Source: Xiphias gladius (Eukaryota > Chordata > Actinopteri > Istiophoriformes > Xiphiidae). From it: 64,000 nucleotides of DNA. Below the pieces are notes generated by a model. It was not told the DNA's origin. It saw only the letters and a program-made list of their open reading frames with translations, and did not search any database. Location of the stretch: positions 22,685,829 through 22,749,828 of the forward strand of contig NC_053418.1 in assembly GCF_016859285.1 (NCBI RefSeq), given 5' to 3'. Of this stretch, positions 1 through 17,684 are shown piece after piece (positions within the stretch are counted from its first letter, which is position 1; each line of letters begins with the position of its first letter). The translations under genes and the position numbers were made by a program.

Positions 1-488
1 CCGGTGTCGTTGTCAGTGCGAAACACGACAAACATCGGCATGTAGGTGCCCAGGCCGCACAGAGGGATGAGCAAAACTGCTAAGGTCACGTGCTTGAGGA
101 TGGCGGTCTGGATCTGTGTGCAGCAGTGGTTGGGTGAGCTCACTAGCTTGGTGCTGTAGTAGAAAGTGAGAAAGCTGGTGTCCCACAAGATGGTGAACTT
201 GAGGCTGAAGATAATCAGTAGCATGACAGTGTAGGGCATCTGAGCGATTCGACACTTACTGTCCACCTCATCCATGGTCATCCAGAAGTAACAGACCAGC
301 TGGTGAGCCACGTTGGCCGGCGACAGAGCCATGATGATGGTTTGACTGGGACTCCGCTGCCTTTGCTGCTTGTAGTTCAATTGACTCATCAAGAAGATAT
401 AAACATTAAAGACGACAGTTGTAACAGCAAACACACCTGTCATTACCCAGAGCAGCATTTTATTTGCCCCAAACATGATGATAATCAT
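1..488 (-). CDS. T2R (bitter taste receptor)-like GPCR, 5' part, truncated by window edge
   Basis: The minus strand is open from the ATG at 488-486 to the window edge (162 codons, no stop); an in-frame TAA lies 30 bases upstream, so the N-terminus is complete and intronless, as in T2R genes. A second ATG four codons in (476-474) could also be used. The translation has a hydrophobic first helix (about residues 11-35), a polar K/R/Q-rich loop, then a segment containing WDTSFLTFYYSTKLV and HVTLAVLLIPLCGLGTY. This fits the TM3 region and following helix of fish T2R receptors, where mammalian T2Rs have a W..C/T..FYF.KI pattern. The fragment covers about half of a usual ~300-aa T2R. The role expected from the family is a chemosensory G-protein-coupled receptor in taste cells. 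The assignment rests on recalled family patterns, not a search; another rhodopsin-like chemoreceptor is the alternative. Confidence 0.72.
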   Translation of the reverse strand, partial: MIIIMFGANKMLLWVMTGVFAVTTVVFNVYIFLMSQLNYKQQRQRSPSQTIIMALSPANVAHQLVCYFWMTMDEVDSKCRIAQMPYTVMLLIIFSLKFTILWDTSFLTFYYSTKLVSSPNHCCTQIQTAILKHVTLAVLLIPLCGLGTYMPMFVVFRTDNDT

Positions 489-1312
489 TACCTCAAACAC
501 ATCTGCCGTGTAAGTTTATAAGAATGATCTTTCTACCTCTGTGTACCACTCAGCAGCCTGTGTGGGGTTCTGAAGTGTTTTGCTTTTGCTTTGTTCAAAA
601 AGATGACAAGAAGGTAGAAAATTATGCACACTCACTCCAAACCACACGATTTTTCATTTCTGCCACAGAATGGAATCAGTCACAGTTTGTCACTGGAGCC
701 TGGGGAAAAGATGCACACATTTAGTTTTTGAAATACATTAAACAAATCCAAATGATAAATCTTCTATTATTGTTAAAAATATATGTGAAATCCGAAATTT
801 AGGTGGTCAGACGCAAAGTGCAGGTGAGGTAAGAAGGTTAGAGCAATTAAGGTAAGAAACATCTTCCATTTTTACCTCAAACGAAGCTCCCTTGGGTCGG
901 ATGAGGCTTCTGATCACTGTGTGTCTTACTCAAGGTTTTTTAGATTACTTTCTTGTTGCCTGCTAGTCATCACAATATGTTGTCTGACTCAATACCTTTG
1001 GCTGCAGTTGAAGAATCCTTTGCTTTGTTTATCCAAGCATTAAGTCTAGCCTGGAGTTGTCTGCGAGATGCACACAGCAAGGTGAAGTCCTTGGATTTAA
1101 ATGTTTCTTGACTGGGATTTATAAGCATTAGATATGATTTGCATCAGTTAAGACCGCAGGTAGTGGTGGAGGTGTATTTGCATTGACATGAGGTGGGTAG
1201 GATATGTGCTCATTATGGGTATCCGGCGACTTTACTGTATGTTGATCAGTGCAGCATGACACATGCAAATGGTTATTCCTGGAGCTTGGTCACATATTTA
1301 CAAGCACCTAAC
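489..1312. other. Intergenic, no gene seen
   Basis: Upstream flank of the T2R-like gene. The short open frames here show no family resemblance and no splice-consistent exon structure. No TATA box or other promoter element could be singled out. Confidence 0.6.
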
Positions 1313-1314
1313 CG

Positions 1315-1380
<66 letters not shown>

Positions 1381-1400
1381 CACAAACACACAAACACATG

Positions 1401-1446
<46 letters not shown>
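1313..1446. repeat. (CA)n microsatellite, interrupted
   Basis: Two long CA blocks (about 1316-1376 and 1408-1446) separated by an imperfect stretch with AAACACA and ATGCACACATA interruptions. The long open frames over it (poly-TH or poly-VC) are artefacts of the dinucleotide repeat. Confidence 0.97.
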
Positions 1447-1451
<5 letters not shown>

Positions 1452-2208
1452 CTATTTACCTGATAAGAAAAGCAAATCACCTTTGAATCACCTTCAGGAG
1501 CCTTGCTAATGCAACACCTTATCACTGTAGTTTGTGCTGTGGAGGACACTAACTTTGTAGACGTTTAACACAATGTTGACTTAAATCATATTTTATCTTT
1601 TCATATTTCTTCATTGCTTGATTTAAATTCGCAACTATCTAGTCAAAACAAGATTCTAATTACATAAGCATTTTTATATGGCTTTCCAAGGTCCTTACTC
1701 ACAGTTTTCTTCCTGAATAACACTTAACTTATTTAAATGTATTATTGTAATGAATAGCTCATTTTTTGCACAGTGGCATAAAAATGCTCTTTTTCATGCA
1801 AAAGCTCTTTGAATCTAGATGTGAAATCACACTCTGCAGTGGGAGCCTTTGCTATTTTTTAAAAATAATTACTCTACCCCTGTTAAAAGTTCTGCCTTCT
1901 AAGAAACTTATTATTAAAAGAAGAGATTATGTGTTTTCCAGCTGAGGTTGCCAGACAAGTATTTGTGATTAATGATTATATATATTTCCCCAGTTCAGTT
2001 CTGTCAGAGGACAGACTTGTGACTGCACACAAAAAAAGTCTTAGGTTCACAGAGAACTGGTCCTTCTAATGGATGCAAATTTCTTTAAAATTTCCATTGA
2101 TATGTACTCACAGAAGGTGACAGGTTTCAATTTGTCTTCATGTGGAGCATGTCAAAAAGACAAACACAGCAGAGACACATAGAAAACATGTTTTGTGAGT
2201 GTGTTTGC

Positions 2209-2250
<42 letters not shown>

Positions 2251-3130
2251 TGTTAGGGGGACTAAAGTGCTTCTGGTTTTTAAGAAAAGCTCATTTAAAG
2301 GTGAGGGAAGCAAGTCTAAAAAGACGAAGTCTAATAACGATGCTTTTGATTCTTAATCCTATGAAACATTGTTTCTAAACAAATATCCAGCCTTGACAGA
2401 TTAGTGCACGATGGTCCCTGCCTTTAATGAGGGCCCCGGGCAAAACTGATTATTGAGGGCCCACCAACCTTCACTACTTGTAGAAGCTCTTATTAATTCA
2501 ACATACAACTTCTGAAGATGGGATCAGGCCAATTGAGGCTCTTTTGAAGAGAGTTGGGGGCCGTAGGCACAGTGCTGACTCTGCCTGCTGAGGGTGGCAG
2601 CTGCAGGTTAGTGCCTCAACTACTAGCTGTTGTGATAACTAGTCTACTGGCTGCTTTGCAAAAATTGCAGAAACACGAAACACAACCATGGCAATTTTAC
2701 AGCTCTTTGTTCTGTCAGCGAAACATTTTACAAAAGGCAAAATACACATAAGAGGATTAGATTCACAATTTACCTCACTGTCTCCCAATATTCTGACCCA
2801 CAAGCACCTCAAAGTTTGAATTTATATTGATCCAGTTAGACCCGTGCAAATATCCCGTCCCCTCACCGCAAGATATGAAAACACAGATCGTTTGTCTGAC
2901 CATGTTAAAGCACTAAGATCAGAACTTTAACACCTAATTATGTTAGCATCATCTTTTCCAGAACGGTAACAGCTGTGACAGTCTGAGAGATGTGTTTCAA
3001 ATGTGTTTCTATTATGTTTTGAAAGCCCAGATATCATCAAGCAATAAAAGATGGAGCCATGACACAAAAATCTGAATATTTAGTGAACCCTAGATGGGAT
3101 TTCCATGGTCGTCCAGTCATTAAAAAATGT
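1447..3130. other. Intergenic AT-rich DNA with a short (GT)n at 2211-2248
   Basis: Lies between the T2R-like gene and the 3' end of the vsig8-like gene. Apart from the (GT)19 tract at 2211-2248 and A/T-rich runs near 3181-3225, no structure or coding potential was found. Confidence 0.6.
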
Positions 3131-3136
3131 TTTATT
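3131..3136 (-). terminator. Possible poly(A) signal for the vsig8-like gene
   Basis: TTTATT on the plus strand reads AATAAA on the minus strand, about 435 bases past the vsig8-like stop codon. A canonical hexamer at this distance is plausible for a 3' UTR, but such hexamers are common in AT-rich DNA. Confidence 0.3.
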
Positions 3137-3571
3137 GCACATATTTAAGAAATAGAGTAACAAACTGATTGAGCTACATATCCATCATAGAAAAAAAAAT
3201 AAAAATACAATTTTTTTTACTGACTATATTTACATACAGTTTTAGCTAAATGTGTAATAATGACTTAGATCAATAGAAACTATTCTTGTTTACAATAGCA
3301 GTGATGTGCTACAGTGCATCATGAAAGTCAGCCAGTTACACATTTATGTTTGTCTGAGGTCTAAGGTAAGATTTTATGAGTCCCCAGTAGCTATAAACCA
3401 GCACTCCCATTGTTCTCCAGTTAAATATATTGCATTTCACCATTTGTTACAAACATACTGTACATTGAGTATTATTTACAAGATGCTTCATCTTAAAAGT
3501 AGAAAGTCTTTTCTTCCAAAGGTGTAGCTTTATACTAAAGATAGAAAGTCTTTCATGCATTGGGATTGTAG

Positions 3572-6500
3572 TTACACAGGGTATCCGTATTTATGGTCGT
3601 ATTGGAAGGGAGCAGGTTTGTCTCCTGCAGTGGTTGGCTGCGATGTCCCGTCACCCCCGCCTGTGTAGATGACACTGCGGCCAGATTCATTGACATGAGG
3701 CAGGTGGTTCCTCACAGAGCTGTATTGCACCCCGGGGTGGGTGCGGTACCCCATCACTGAGTGGAAGCTGGAGTTTCTGCTGGTGGGCCGGCTCTCTGGG
3801 GCCGGGGCGTCCTCCCTGAGGAGACAGGTCACACAAGTTTCAATCAGAAGATCCTCTCATTCTGGATTATTTCATGGACGTGTGAAATACTTTCCATGCC
3901 CGATACAATACCTTATTTCATTCGCGACCTCTTTCTCATAGCGACGCTTATGGCAGCAGCAGATCAGGAGCCAGATGAGAAGCAGGAGGAGGAGGAGCAG
4001 CAAGAGAGCACCTATCACTGCTCCTACTATGACACCAACTTTATTGGTTGCTGGAAGACAGGACATGGTGCTTTAAGATCAAACAACTTCTGCTCTCATT
4101 CTTTACAGTTTTGAATTCCAGCTTTAACAAGAGGCTTACATATAATTTTGCTATTTGCATTCACACTGCAGCAGACAATCTGACCATGCAGTAGAAAAAT
4201 GAAAAGGTTCCTTCAGGATATAAGAGTAAAATTAGATGATGACATCATAGACTTACGGTTGTATGCATGCAGTTCATATTTACACTGTGCTTTGCCAACA
4301 GCATTTTTCACCTCACACATGTAACTTCCAGTGTTGCTGTCTGTATGGTTCCTTATCAAAAGCTCCCCAGACTGTGGGTCTTAATGAAAGAAGAGAGCAT
4401 TCAGTAGAAGTATGTTATACAAATACAGCATCATGAATGTGTGTGTATGCTTATAGAAAAGCCTTTTGTCCGTTAAGTTCCTTCCTCACTTTGGGTTGCA
4501 GTGGATGGTATTGCCCCTCCGCTCTCCCTTGTCCACATATAATTGAGAGGAGTGGATCCCTGAGAAGATTTGCAGCGGAGGGAGACTGTGCCCCCTCGCT
4601 CCTCGCCACCGTCAACCCAACACTTTGGCGCTGATGGGGGAACTGGTGAGAGGAAATAGATAATCACATGGCACAAGAACTTTTTGTTAGGGTAATGCTT
4701 CAATGGCTTTGGCTCATCAGCGGAGAGTTAAAGGTGTGAAAGAGCAGAACAAGTCTGGGTGTGGCTACAGATGCAATCAGCGACAGAGAGGGAGAGAAAA
4801 GAGAGAGCCTCAAGATTCCATGTGAATGACAGCAACGTTTAAAAGGAGAATGAGTGCGCTGAGAAAATGAACAGGTAAAACTGGTAAAAAGGAATTCCTC
4901 CTCACCCATCACCACCAGAGTGACTTTTCGCATGTCGACACCCGGCGCCTTCTTGACTTTACACTGGTAGGTGGCTTTGTCTGAGACCCTCACATCTGAG
5001 ATAGAGATGGAGGCGTCTCCCTGCTTTGGGTCTGCAATGAAGCGGAGCCTTTTGGAGAGGCCAGGGCCGCCGTAGTTGAGTATCTTGCCCCCTGTATATG
5101 ATAAGATCTGAGATGCAAAGACTGCATTCAGTGATCTTCAAAGCAGGTTTTTCCACCAACAGAGCCCAGAGGTAAAAGATAACCCCCACCCTTGCTTGTC
5201 TGTAATGCATGCTTTAGTCAGCTGTCCAACCCCCTAGATAGGTTTCTCTATGACATCCCTCTCTATCCTCAAACATACACCTACCAGTGTGTCTTTCTGC
5301 GTCATGTCTGGGCTGACGTTGGACCACTCAATGTCCAGCTCTCCTGTGTCTTGGGGGCTGGGGGTGTAGGTGCATCCCAGGTTGACTGTGTCCCCCTGGG
5401 GTTTTTGCATGGTTTGTGGCCCCGAGGATGTTATCTGCATCGCCACCGTCACGTCTGATGGGCCAGAAAAATGTTGGTCAGATTTGTCTCAAAATAGAGA
5501 GTTCTTCCTCCCTCTGATTTTCATAATCATCTACCCAGGCCAAAAGACAAATAGACAAAAGCTCATTTGTCTCTGAAATGCATTAATGTTTTCCCACTTA
5601 ATGGCATTCAAGCTCTGGGCCAGTGCTCATAAACAGTCTCAGAGTGGTGTAGGAGTGCTTTTCTGAGTCTAATTGGCCTCTGAAGTCAAACTGAAGATTT
5701 GAGGGTGTGGAGCTGGAATAAGAGTAAAAGTGGTATTTTTGTGCTAATGAGTTATGCATTAAACCAAAACTCTTGAGGTTCATTAATTGTCAGAAATATA
5801 TTGGTAAATGATGATGAAAACTGAATAAATTAAGAAAAATGACAAGTGGCAGTTAAAAGCTGCCTTGGAGTTGACACACACCCTGCTGACTCACTGTTTA
5901 TGGCCATGGCTTTTAATTATTCCTGATAGCTTGACATTTATAGAAAGAACTCAATGCTGAGTATTACATGGCAACACATTTCAACAGATGCAAGTTATTT
6001 ATCTTGGTAATGTTGCCATTCAACTTCTCAGAAAATGTCTCCTCTCTCCCATTTAGATGTTTAACCTTCACCAAAGATTGCAGTGGAGCGTCTTGCTAAA
6101 TCAAATCAGCCTCTCTTTTGACACTGCTCCTCATTAAATCCACTGCGACTCTCTGAAAGCACATTAATGCCAGTGCAACCAAACAAGGTACGTCAGAGGT
6201 ATTTATGAATGCAAGTGAATGGCAGATGTGATGAAGGGAGTCTTAAAAAAAAGAAGCTCAAATTAGTCAGTCCAGTCTCTTACACTGTGAGAGCCCCCTT
6301 GGGCAAAACACTGTAATCTAAGGAAGTCGTGTTTCCCCTGTGGAGAGGCAGCTGAGCTAACTTGCCAGTGAGCGCAGTCACTAAGCTTAACACAAAGCTT
6401 GGATGCAAATATTCAAATCCTGTGCAACTCCTCATTGACCCAGACAACAGGCTAAGATAACACCTTCCCTCTGAGTTTACTGCTGGGAGGTCGCACTGCA

Positions 6501-7199
6501 ACTTAAAGAATCAATCACGGTTCTTATAAGCAAACGGCAAACTACTGATCTGATGCGGTGGTGCAAAATGAAGATTTAGGAGGTTTTTGTGGAACATGAT
6601 ACGGGTTTGCATGTATTCTATATGTACAGTGTTTATTTACCCTCTGCTGCATGCATTTAAATTTTACTTTTTGCTGTTCATATATCAAACACTGCAGCTT
6701 GGATGGAGGCCCAAGCCTACTAACCCCACCGGGGAAAGTAAAGTCTGGTCTTGCTTTAAAGAAATGCACACAGCAGCTTGACCCTTAGCAACAGCGAAAG
6801 AGGTGTGAATCTCATGCAGGCTACCTTGTCAGCCACCCACATTATATATACAGTACATGGTCCATTGAGCGTCTGCAATGCAATTCACTCAGTAACATTA
6901 CTGTCAGATCATCGGCTAAGAGCATGTCAGACCGGCCAGCCTATTGCATAAATCACTGTTCAGACTAGTACCACCTAGAGAAGAAACTCTTGATCATATA
7001 CCCCACCGTTTTTTGCAGGCAACAGGCAAAAAAACGTCAATCCAAGACAAGATAGATGTGATATTTGCTTTGGCCTTACTTATCAGAGAGCTAAAAGACA
7101 CTCCTGAGAAATCAAATTAGACTCACCTGTCTTCAGCTGCATCGTTACCAGAACCAGCACAGCAACCTTTAGCCTCATGCTCGTGGATACAGGCTCCAT
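3572..7199 (-). CDS. vsig8: VSIG8-like V-set/Ig domain membrane protein (7 coding exons, 367 aa)
   Basis: Exons (minus): 7199-7127, 5454-5285, 5107-4906, 4642-4490, 4379-4257, 4050-3912, 3815-3572. All introns are GT-AG and all phases agree (1,0,1,1,1,2), giving 367 aa and a TAA stop. Domains: signal peptide about 1-24; V-set domain with Cys52, IEW Trp68, D124-x-A-x-Y-x-Cys130; second Ig domain with CW at 156-157, Cys172, Trp185, Tyr219-x-Cys221; a TM helix about 245-270 with ten consecutive Leu followed by CCC; then an ~95-aa cytoplasmic tail. The junction EIREDA before a PxS-rich tail, the DIEW motif and KCW/LNYMW match my recollection of mammalian VSIG8 (about 414 aa). VSIG8 belongs to the CXADR-like adhesion family and has been reported as a VISTA partner; the fish role is unknown. 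The tail is Tyr-rich at its end (FQYDHKYGYPV). Just before the ATG, ctttcag/GG could be an acceptor, so a 5' non-coding exon may exist upstream. Alternative: another CXADR-family paralogue. Confidence 0.9.
5455..7126 (-). other. Intron 1 of the vsig8-like gene
   Basis: At 1672 bases this is by far the longest intron of the gene; it separates the signal-peptide exon from the first V-domain exon, the usual arrangement in CXADR-family genes. It starts with a good donor (GTGAGT) and ends with CATCAG. No nested gene is seen. Confidence 0.8.
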
Positions 7200-12904
<5,705 letters not shown>

Positions 12905-13325
12905 GGCTGGTAAACACCCCCTCTCAAAACCACAAATTGTCTTTTGTATGCTTTTGTTTGCATGCAAAAAATGGGACAAATAATGTTCATTAGTGAGCGT
13001 TACTATATTAACAAACTTAGACTGTCAGCTGTTTTGGTCCTGGGCAGGTAATGTAGAGTCAGTTATAAACGTTTTTTCACTGAAAACAGCTGCGTGTTGT
13101 GGCTGGAAGCAGGTTGATAAGTATGGTAAGACTGAAGCAAAACAGTAAAGTTCTGGGCCATAAAATCAAAACAGTGAACTGAAAGATGCTAAAATGCTCT
13201 GTAAAGCTGCTGGGAACTGCAGAAATGGATGATTACTCTCTGTGGATCTGTCATTATGACATCAATGTAACCCTTTACATTACACACAGTCATTTCATCC
13301 GCTGTTAATATAAAAATATTGATTA
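12905..13325 (-). mobile_element. Non-autonomous repeat of the 'AGCTGC' family, truncated copy
   Basis: The right part (about 13190-13320: GCTGC..TGCAGAAATGGATGATTACTCTCTGTGGAT..CATTATGACAT..TTACACACAGTCATTT..AATATAAAAATATTGAT) aligns by eye with the 57854-58272 copy and, in reverse, with 55490-55772 and 63348-63979. Both terminal TTAAAGCTGC repeats are degraded or absent. The left limit is approximate. Confidence 0.65.
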
Positions 13326-15194
13326 GGACAAATTTGAAATATTATTAATCCTAGCCTAATCCAGACTCTAACTTTAAATCAAACTGCAAACCATAAACTA
13401 GCCTGTTAAGAAGCAAGATCAGGCCAGAAGACATTACAGAATGACCTCAAATAATACTCTGAAGGACTAAAACGTTCTCTCTCTCAGTCACACACAGACA
13501 TACACACCCACAGCATTTATCCAGATGAATGAGTAGTGTGGGTGGATTGCCTGCTCTGAACTGAGCTGCCAATGTGAAATGGAAAGAAAAAATAGTTTTG
13601 ACACAAGTCTGTTGTGATAAAGAGAAATAAATCGGACAGAAATAGTCAATTTGTGACTTTACTGAACTGTGAACTCCAACCAGAGAAGCCCTTGCTTTCC
13701 TCTACTTTGGATGCACAGATGCCGAATATCACACAGTTTAATAAAGATTAGGTTGGCAGGACCATCCAATCTGTGCAGTTTTCTCCATTGTTTAGTTGCG
13801 TAGTTAGAAACAATAGTGCAGGTTTTGAGAATAGACCAAAAAAAGAAAACATAACACTGCTTTAGTTTGAAAAATGTTGCTCAAAATGTCAGTGTTCTAA
13901 AAAATCCTCATACTATTACCAAAATAAATAACCAATCATCGTTTTCTTAACAGTGCACGAATGAATACATTTACACCTAGTTGTTATTTAAACAAAAATA
14001 TTTATTATAGACATATATTTGACAGTCTACTCTTCATAGATTTTTACTGCTTCGTCTCTTTTGGGTCATTTACATCAGGCTATAGATTCTCATCCACATC
14101 AGAGCTAATACTCTCCCACACACTGGGGGAAAAACAAAGCTCTGTGTGCCTGGGATTTTTTTCATGAGTCGAAAGAAACAGACGAGGCTTTGCGAAGAAA
14201 ACGGGGGTCTCATTTGTTTTGTTGCAGTTGAAACATTGTTGTAGAGGAGTTCAATATCCAGAGTGTGTATGTGTGATAAGGTACTGTATGTTTGAGCAGT
14301 TGCAGGGTTCAGTCCTCATCAAGATGTTTAATGAGTTCTTTAATGACTTGCTGTGCAAATTAGCTGGGAAGCTTTAATAAGGTTATAGACTTACAGAGAT
14401 GTCCAGTTGTTTGAATCTGCATAGTGTTACACGTCCTATTGATAAATCTTTCCTTCTGCATTGAAAGCTTTATTAATATAGATTTGATATTTCGTTATGT
14501 TGCATTAAACATTTATCTAGGTGAGAGGTTAGATAGTGTGCATTGACTACAGCTATGGTGTTATATTTGTCATGCGCCATTTCATTATTTGTGCAAATAA
14601 ATATTGTGCCACTCGCCACATTTAAAATTATTTTACTTGCTAATTAAATTAGATGGGTTTACCTAATTTAATTATAAATTTATTCTAGGGAAGCATGTTT
14701 TTTAATCAGGACTTTGTAAACAGGATATTTCTCAACCATGCTTTATTTAGGTAACATATCTGCAGTTTTGCTGACTAAATGCAATGTTTAAATATAAGCC
14801 TGCTGAGATTCTACATTTGCCTTATCATCAACAATCCCGTAAAAAGACCAAAACCAACAAAGACGTACTTCTAACAAATATTGCTTGTGCAGCCAACGCC
14901 TGATAAAGCTCCTTCTTTTGTGCTATTGTTGTCTAAAAACACATTAATGAGCCATGCTGTTGTGCTGGATGACACATTCCTTCATTATAATAAACATGGG
15001 CTTTTTTTTTTTGAGTCAATCCCACACACACCGTCCCAGTGCTGTAAATACTCAACAAGGCTCCAAATCCACCGCAAAAAATAGCTCCCAACAAATGCAC
15101 TCTTTAGTCTTGTTTAATGATCGATAAAAAAAGTACGGTGGCCAGCATGCCAGCAGTACGGCGGTAGGGATGGCAATGTCCATCGGTTGGCTAC
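13326..15194. other. Intergenic AT-rich DNA
   Basis: No gene, RNA or clear repeat recognised. Several AT-rich blocks (for example 14585-14690) are simple-composition DNA. Confidence 0.5.
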
Positions 15195-15600
15195 AGGAAG
15201 AATTCTGATGACTTTGGTGATCCCCAGATTTTTCCTCTACCAGCATCACGAGGTTGAAATTTGTGGTTTTAAGTGAAGCGTCTCAACAGCTATTAGATGG
15301 TCGCCCTCAGGACGAATTTATTAAAAATACTAATTTGTTCATGTAGCACCATCATTGGGTCTTTGATTTATGGCTAAATACCTGCAAACCTACATTCCCA
15401 TAAGCCTCAAATGGACTCAAATGTTTATTGCTAATTAGCAAATGTTGGCATGCTAACACTTAACTTAAGATGATGAACATGGTAAATACTATACATGACA
15501 AATATCAACATGTTACCGCGCTGACATTAGAACCTAGCCCTAAGCAATGCTGTGCCTATAAAGCCTCACAGAGCTGCGAGCTTGACTGTGAACTTTAGTC
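15195..15600 (-). mobile_element. Old copy of a dispersed percomorph repeat ('GACCGACxxxGCCATC' family)
   Basis: In reverse orientation it shares the order of landmarks seen at 43101-43804: a TTTGGTGATCCCC block, GAGGTTGAAATTTGTGGTTTT, CAACAGCTATTAGATGG, GCTAATTAGCAAATGTT and GCATGCTAACA. It is heavily diverged and has no coding capacity. Confidence 0.65.
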
Positions 15601-16356
15601 TCGTTTGAAGCTTGCAGTATGTGTTTTGTAAAGATTTATGGGCTTAGGGCTGACAGCCACAGAAATGCTGGGGAAGTCAGAAAGCAACACGTCGTTTGTT
15701 GAGGGGTTTTTTTTGGTGAGATTTACTGACAAGAATAAAAGTGAGAGAATATCATCAGCTGTCTCCTTTATTTAACTCTTTGAAAGGAACGAATGAAGGA
15801 ACTGGAGAAACTTTATACAGATATGCAGATCAATGCAGCTACTAATTTATGAATTTATTACGTGAGCATGTTTTATTTATTTGTACGATGGTTTTGCAAT
15901 TCAAATGCACATTTTAGATGTTATGTACAGAAGACACCCTAGTTGTCCTTTAGAGGCTAGTGCCACAGACGTGTCAAACACACCCATTTCAACAAAGATC
16001 ACAAATAACTTGCTTACTTGCTGTTCCCGCACGCATACATGCATTTTTCCATGTATGCAGGCCTTGAGTGAAATAAATTAATTAATCTGTTTAAAATGTT
16101 AAAATATCTGTCTAGTGTAGCCAGGCAAAGCTATTTGCTATGACAACACTCATTGCACATCACTAAACAAATTATCATAATATTACAGAGATGACTGCAT
16201 GAAGGACAGAATGCATGAATATTATAGCAATGTTTTAATAAAAATATTTACATATTGCAGAAGATATTAAAACGGAAATCATGCTAATTGTACAGTGATG
16301 AATAGTATTATTTTGAGAGCAGTTAGGGCACTGAAGTCAACAGAAGAAGTTCTCAT
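15601..16356. other. Intergenic, no feature seen
   Basis: AT-rich sequence between two repeat copies; no coding or RNA signature. Confidence 0.5.
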
Positions 16357-17684
16357 CAGCTAGCCCTCTATTGCATGGTGTTGCCATATGGCAACAATTA
16401 CTTAATCTCAATATTACAAAAAAGCAGTAATATAAAAATCCATGTTTTGCTGTTTAGTTGAGAAAAAGGGGTTCTGTTACTTTGATAGGACAAATAATTG
16501 ATCACATCAAATGACCAGGAAATCCTGTTTGCACCTCCCTTTTCTATGGACAGTGACATTAAGAAGGCCATGATCTGAGGGCTCCCAAAGTTGACTAATT
16601 GTTCCAAATTTTCTCTAAATTCCATCAAGAAAAAAAATGAACTACTATCTGGGGTAAGTTAACTTTTAATTTTCATCATTTGTGATAAGTTTTTTGTAAA
16701 ATAGTAAAATTAATTTGTTGCCAAATGGCCCTTATACGTGAATATGAAAGTGATCTATGTGCATTTAACCTATGACTGTAATTGACTTACACAGAACTAC
16801 ACTATTCAGATGTTTACAACTTTTCACATTTAAAAGGGAAAAACAATGTTTCTAATTTATATGTTGTAATTGTAGACATTTTGTAACTTTAACGTATGAT
16901 CTGGATAATAATTTACACCACTGTAAATCATAGTTTTAACAGAAGGAAATTGCGATATCCCACCAAAATTATATGTTGGTCCATTTTTGTATACATTTCT
17001 TGTCAAGAAACCCATACAATTTAAACGACAATATTTTCTTCCTAGAAGATAATATATTTTAGATACTTCACAGGTGGCAAATACACTGTGATATACAGTC
17101 CAGATAGTATGGTAATTGGAATTGTAAGCAGCACTCTGTGCTATTTTTGACTGTATAGCCAGTTTCCGCATGCTGCTTTCATCCTTTTTTGACTTCGACA
17201 TGGGGTGAAATCGGGTCAGAATAAGCATTTAGAAAAACATGTTAATGATGACTAAATGAAACAAATGATATTGAATGAGAATGATTAAATAAGATTAAAT
17301 AGGAAATACATTTTTTTTGATCAAGAAAACGGTGCCCCTGTGTCTTATTACAGGTGTATGTAACTGTCTTATTACGATGTTATTATTACCCTACAGTCAA
17401 AATAGCAATTGAAATTGTATTCATGTAACGGTGTAAATATTTGGTTATACATTTCACTAAGTGTAAGTTGGATTTGTTTAGTCTTGTTTTGAATAAAATT
17501 ATGTTTTTAGAGAAAAATGAGATTTTATGGTAACTTCCATGACTGCACAATTTAGCAACTACCCGCCCTTAAAAATATTTTTTCAGATATTTCCATTATT
17601 TAAGCAATTTTATGTAATTAAAAGATCTAAAAGTAGTTTTTTAATCATTTTTAAGTAATAATTAATGCAATAGAGGGCTAGCTG
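16357..17684. mobile_element. DNA transposon-like element with 20-bp terminal inverted repeats
   Basis: CAGCTAGCCCTCTATTGCAT at 16357-16376 is repeated, inverted and perfect, at 17665-17684. If the true ends are GCCC..GGGC (16363-17678) the element is flanked by TA on both sides, as for Tc1/mariner-type insertion; a CTAG duplication reads equally well. Next to the left end is a perfect 16-bp palindrome (16380-16395, centred on CATATG). The interior is about 70% AT. The only open frames (minus, 16857-17228, 123 codons, and 16398-16628) show no DDE or other transposase motif that I can recognise, so it is probably non-autonomous. Confidence 0.75.

Noticed and set aside
303..724. Plus-strand open frames opposite and beyond the T2R-like gene
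   Set aside because: No family resemblance; the first is the antisense of the T2R-like coding region.
6270..6500. Possible SINE (CCCTTGGGCAAAACACT and ATTCAAATCCTG blocks)
   Set aside because: A tRNA-like head and tail could not be put in a consistent order or orientation.
16857..17228. 123-codon minus-strand frame in the 1.3-kb inverted-repeat element, considered as a transposase
   Set aside because: No DDE, zinc-finger or other transposase motif is visible and the sequence is AT-rich; kept only as a remark under the element.
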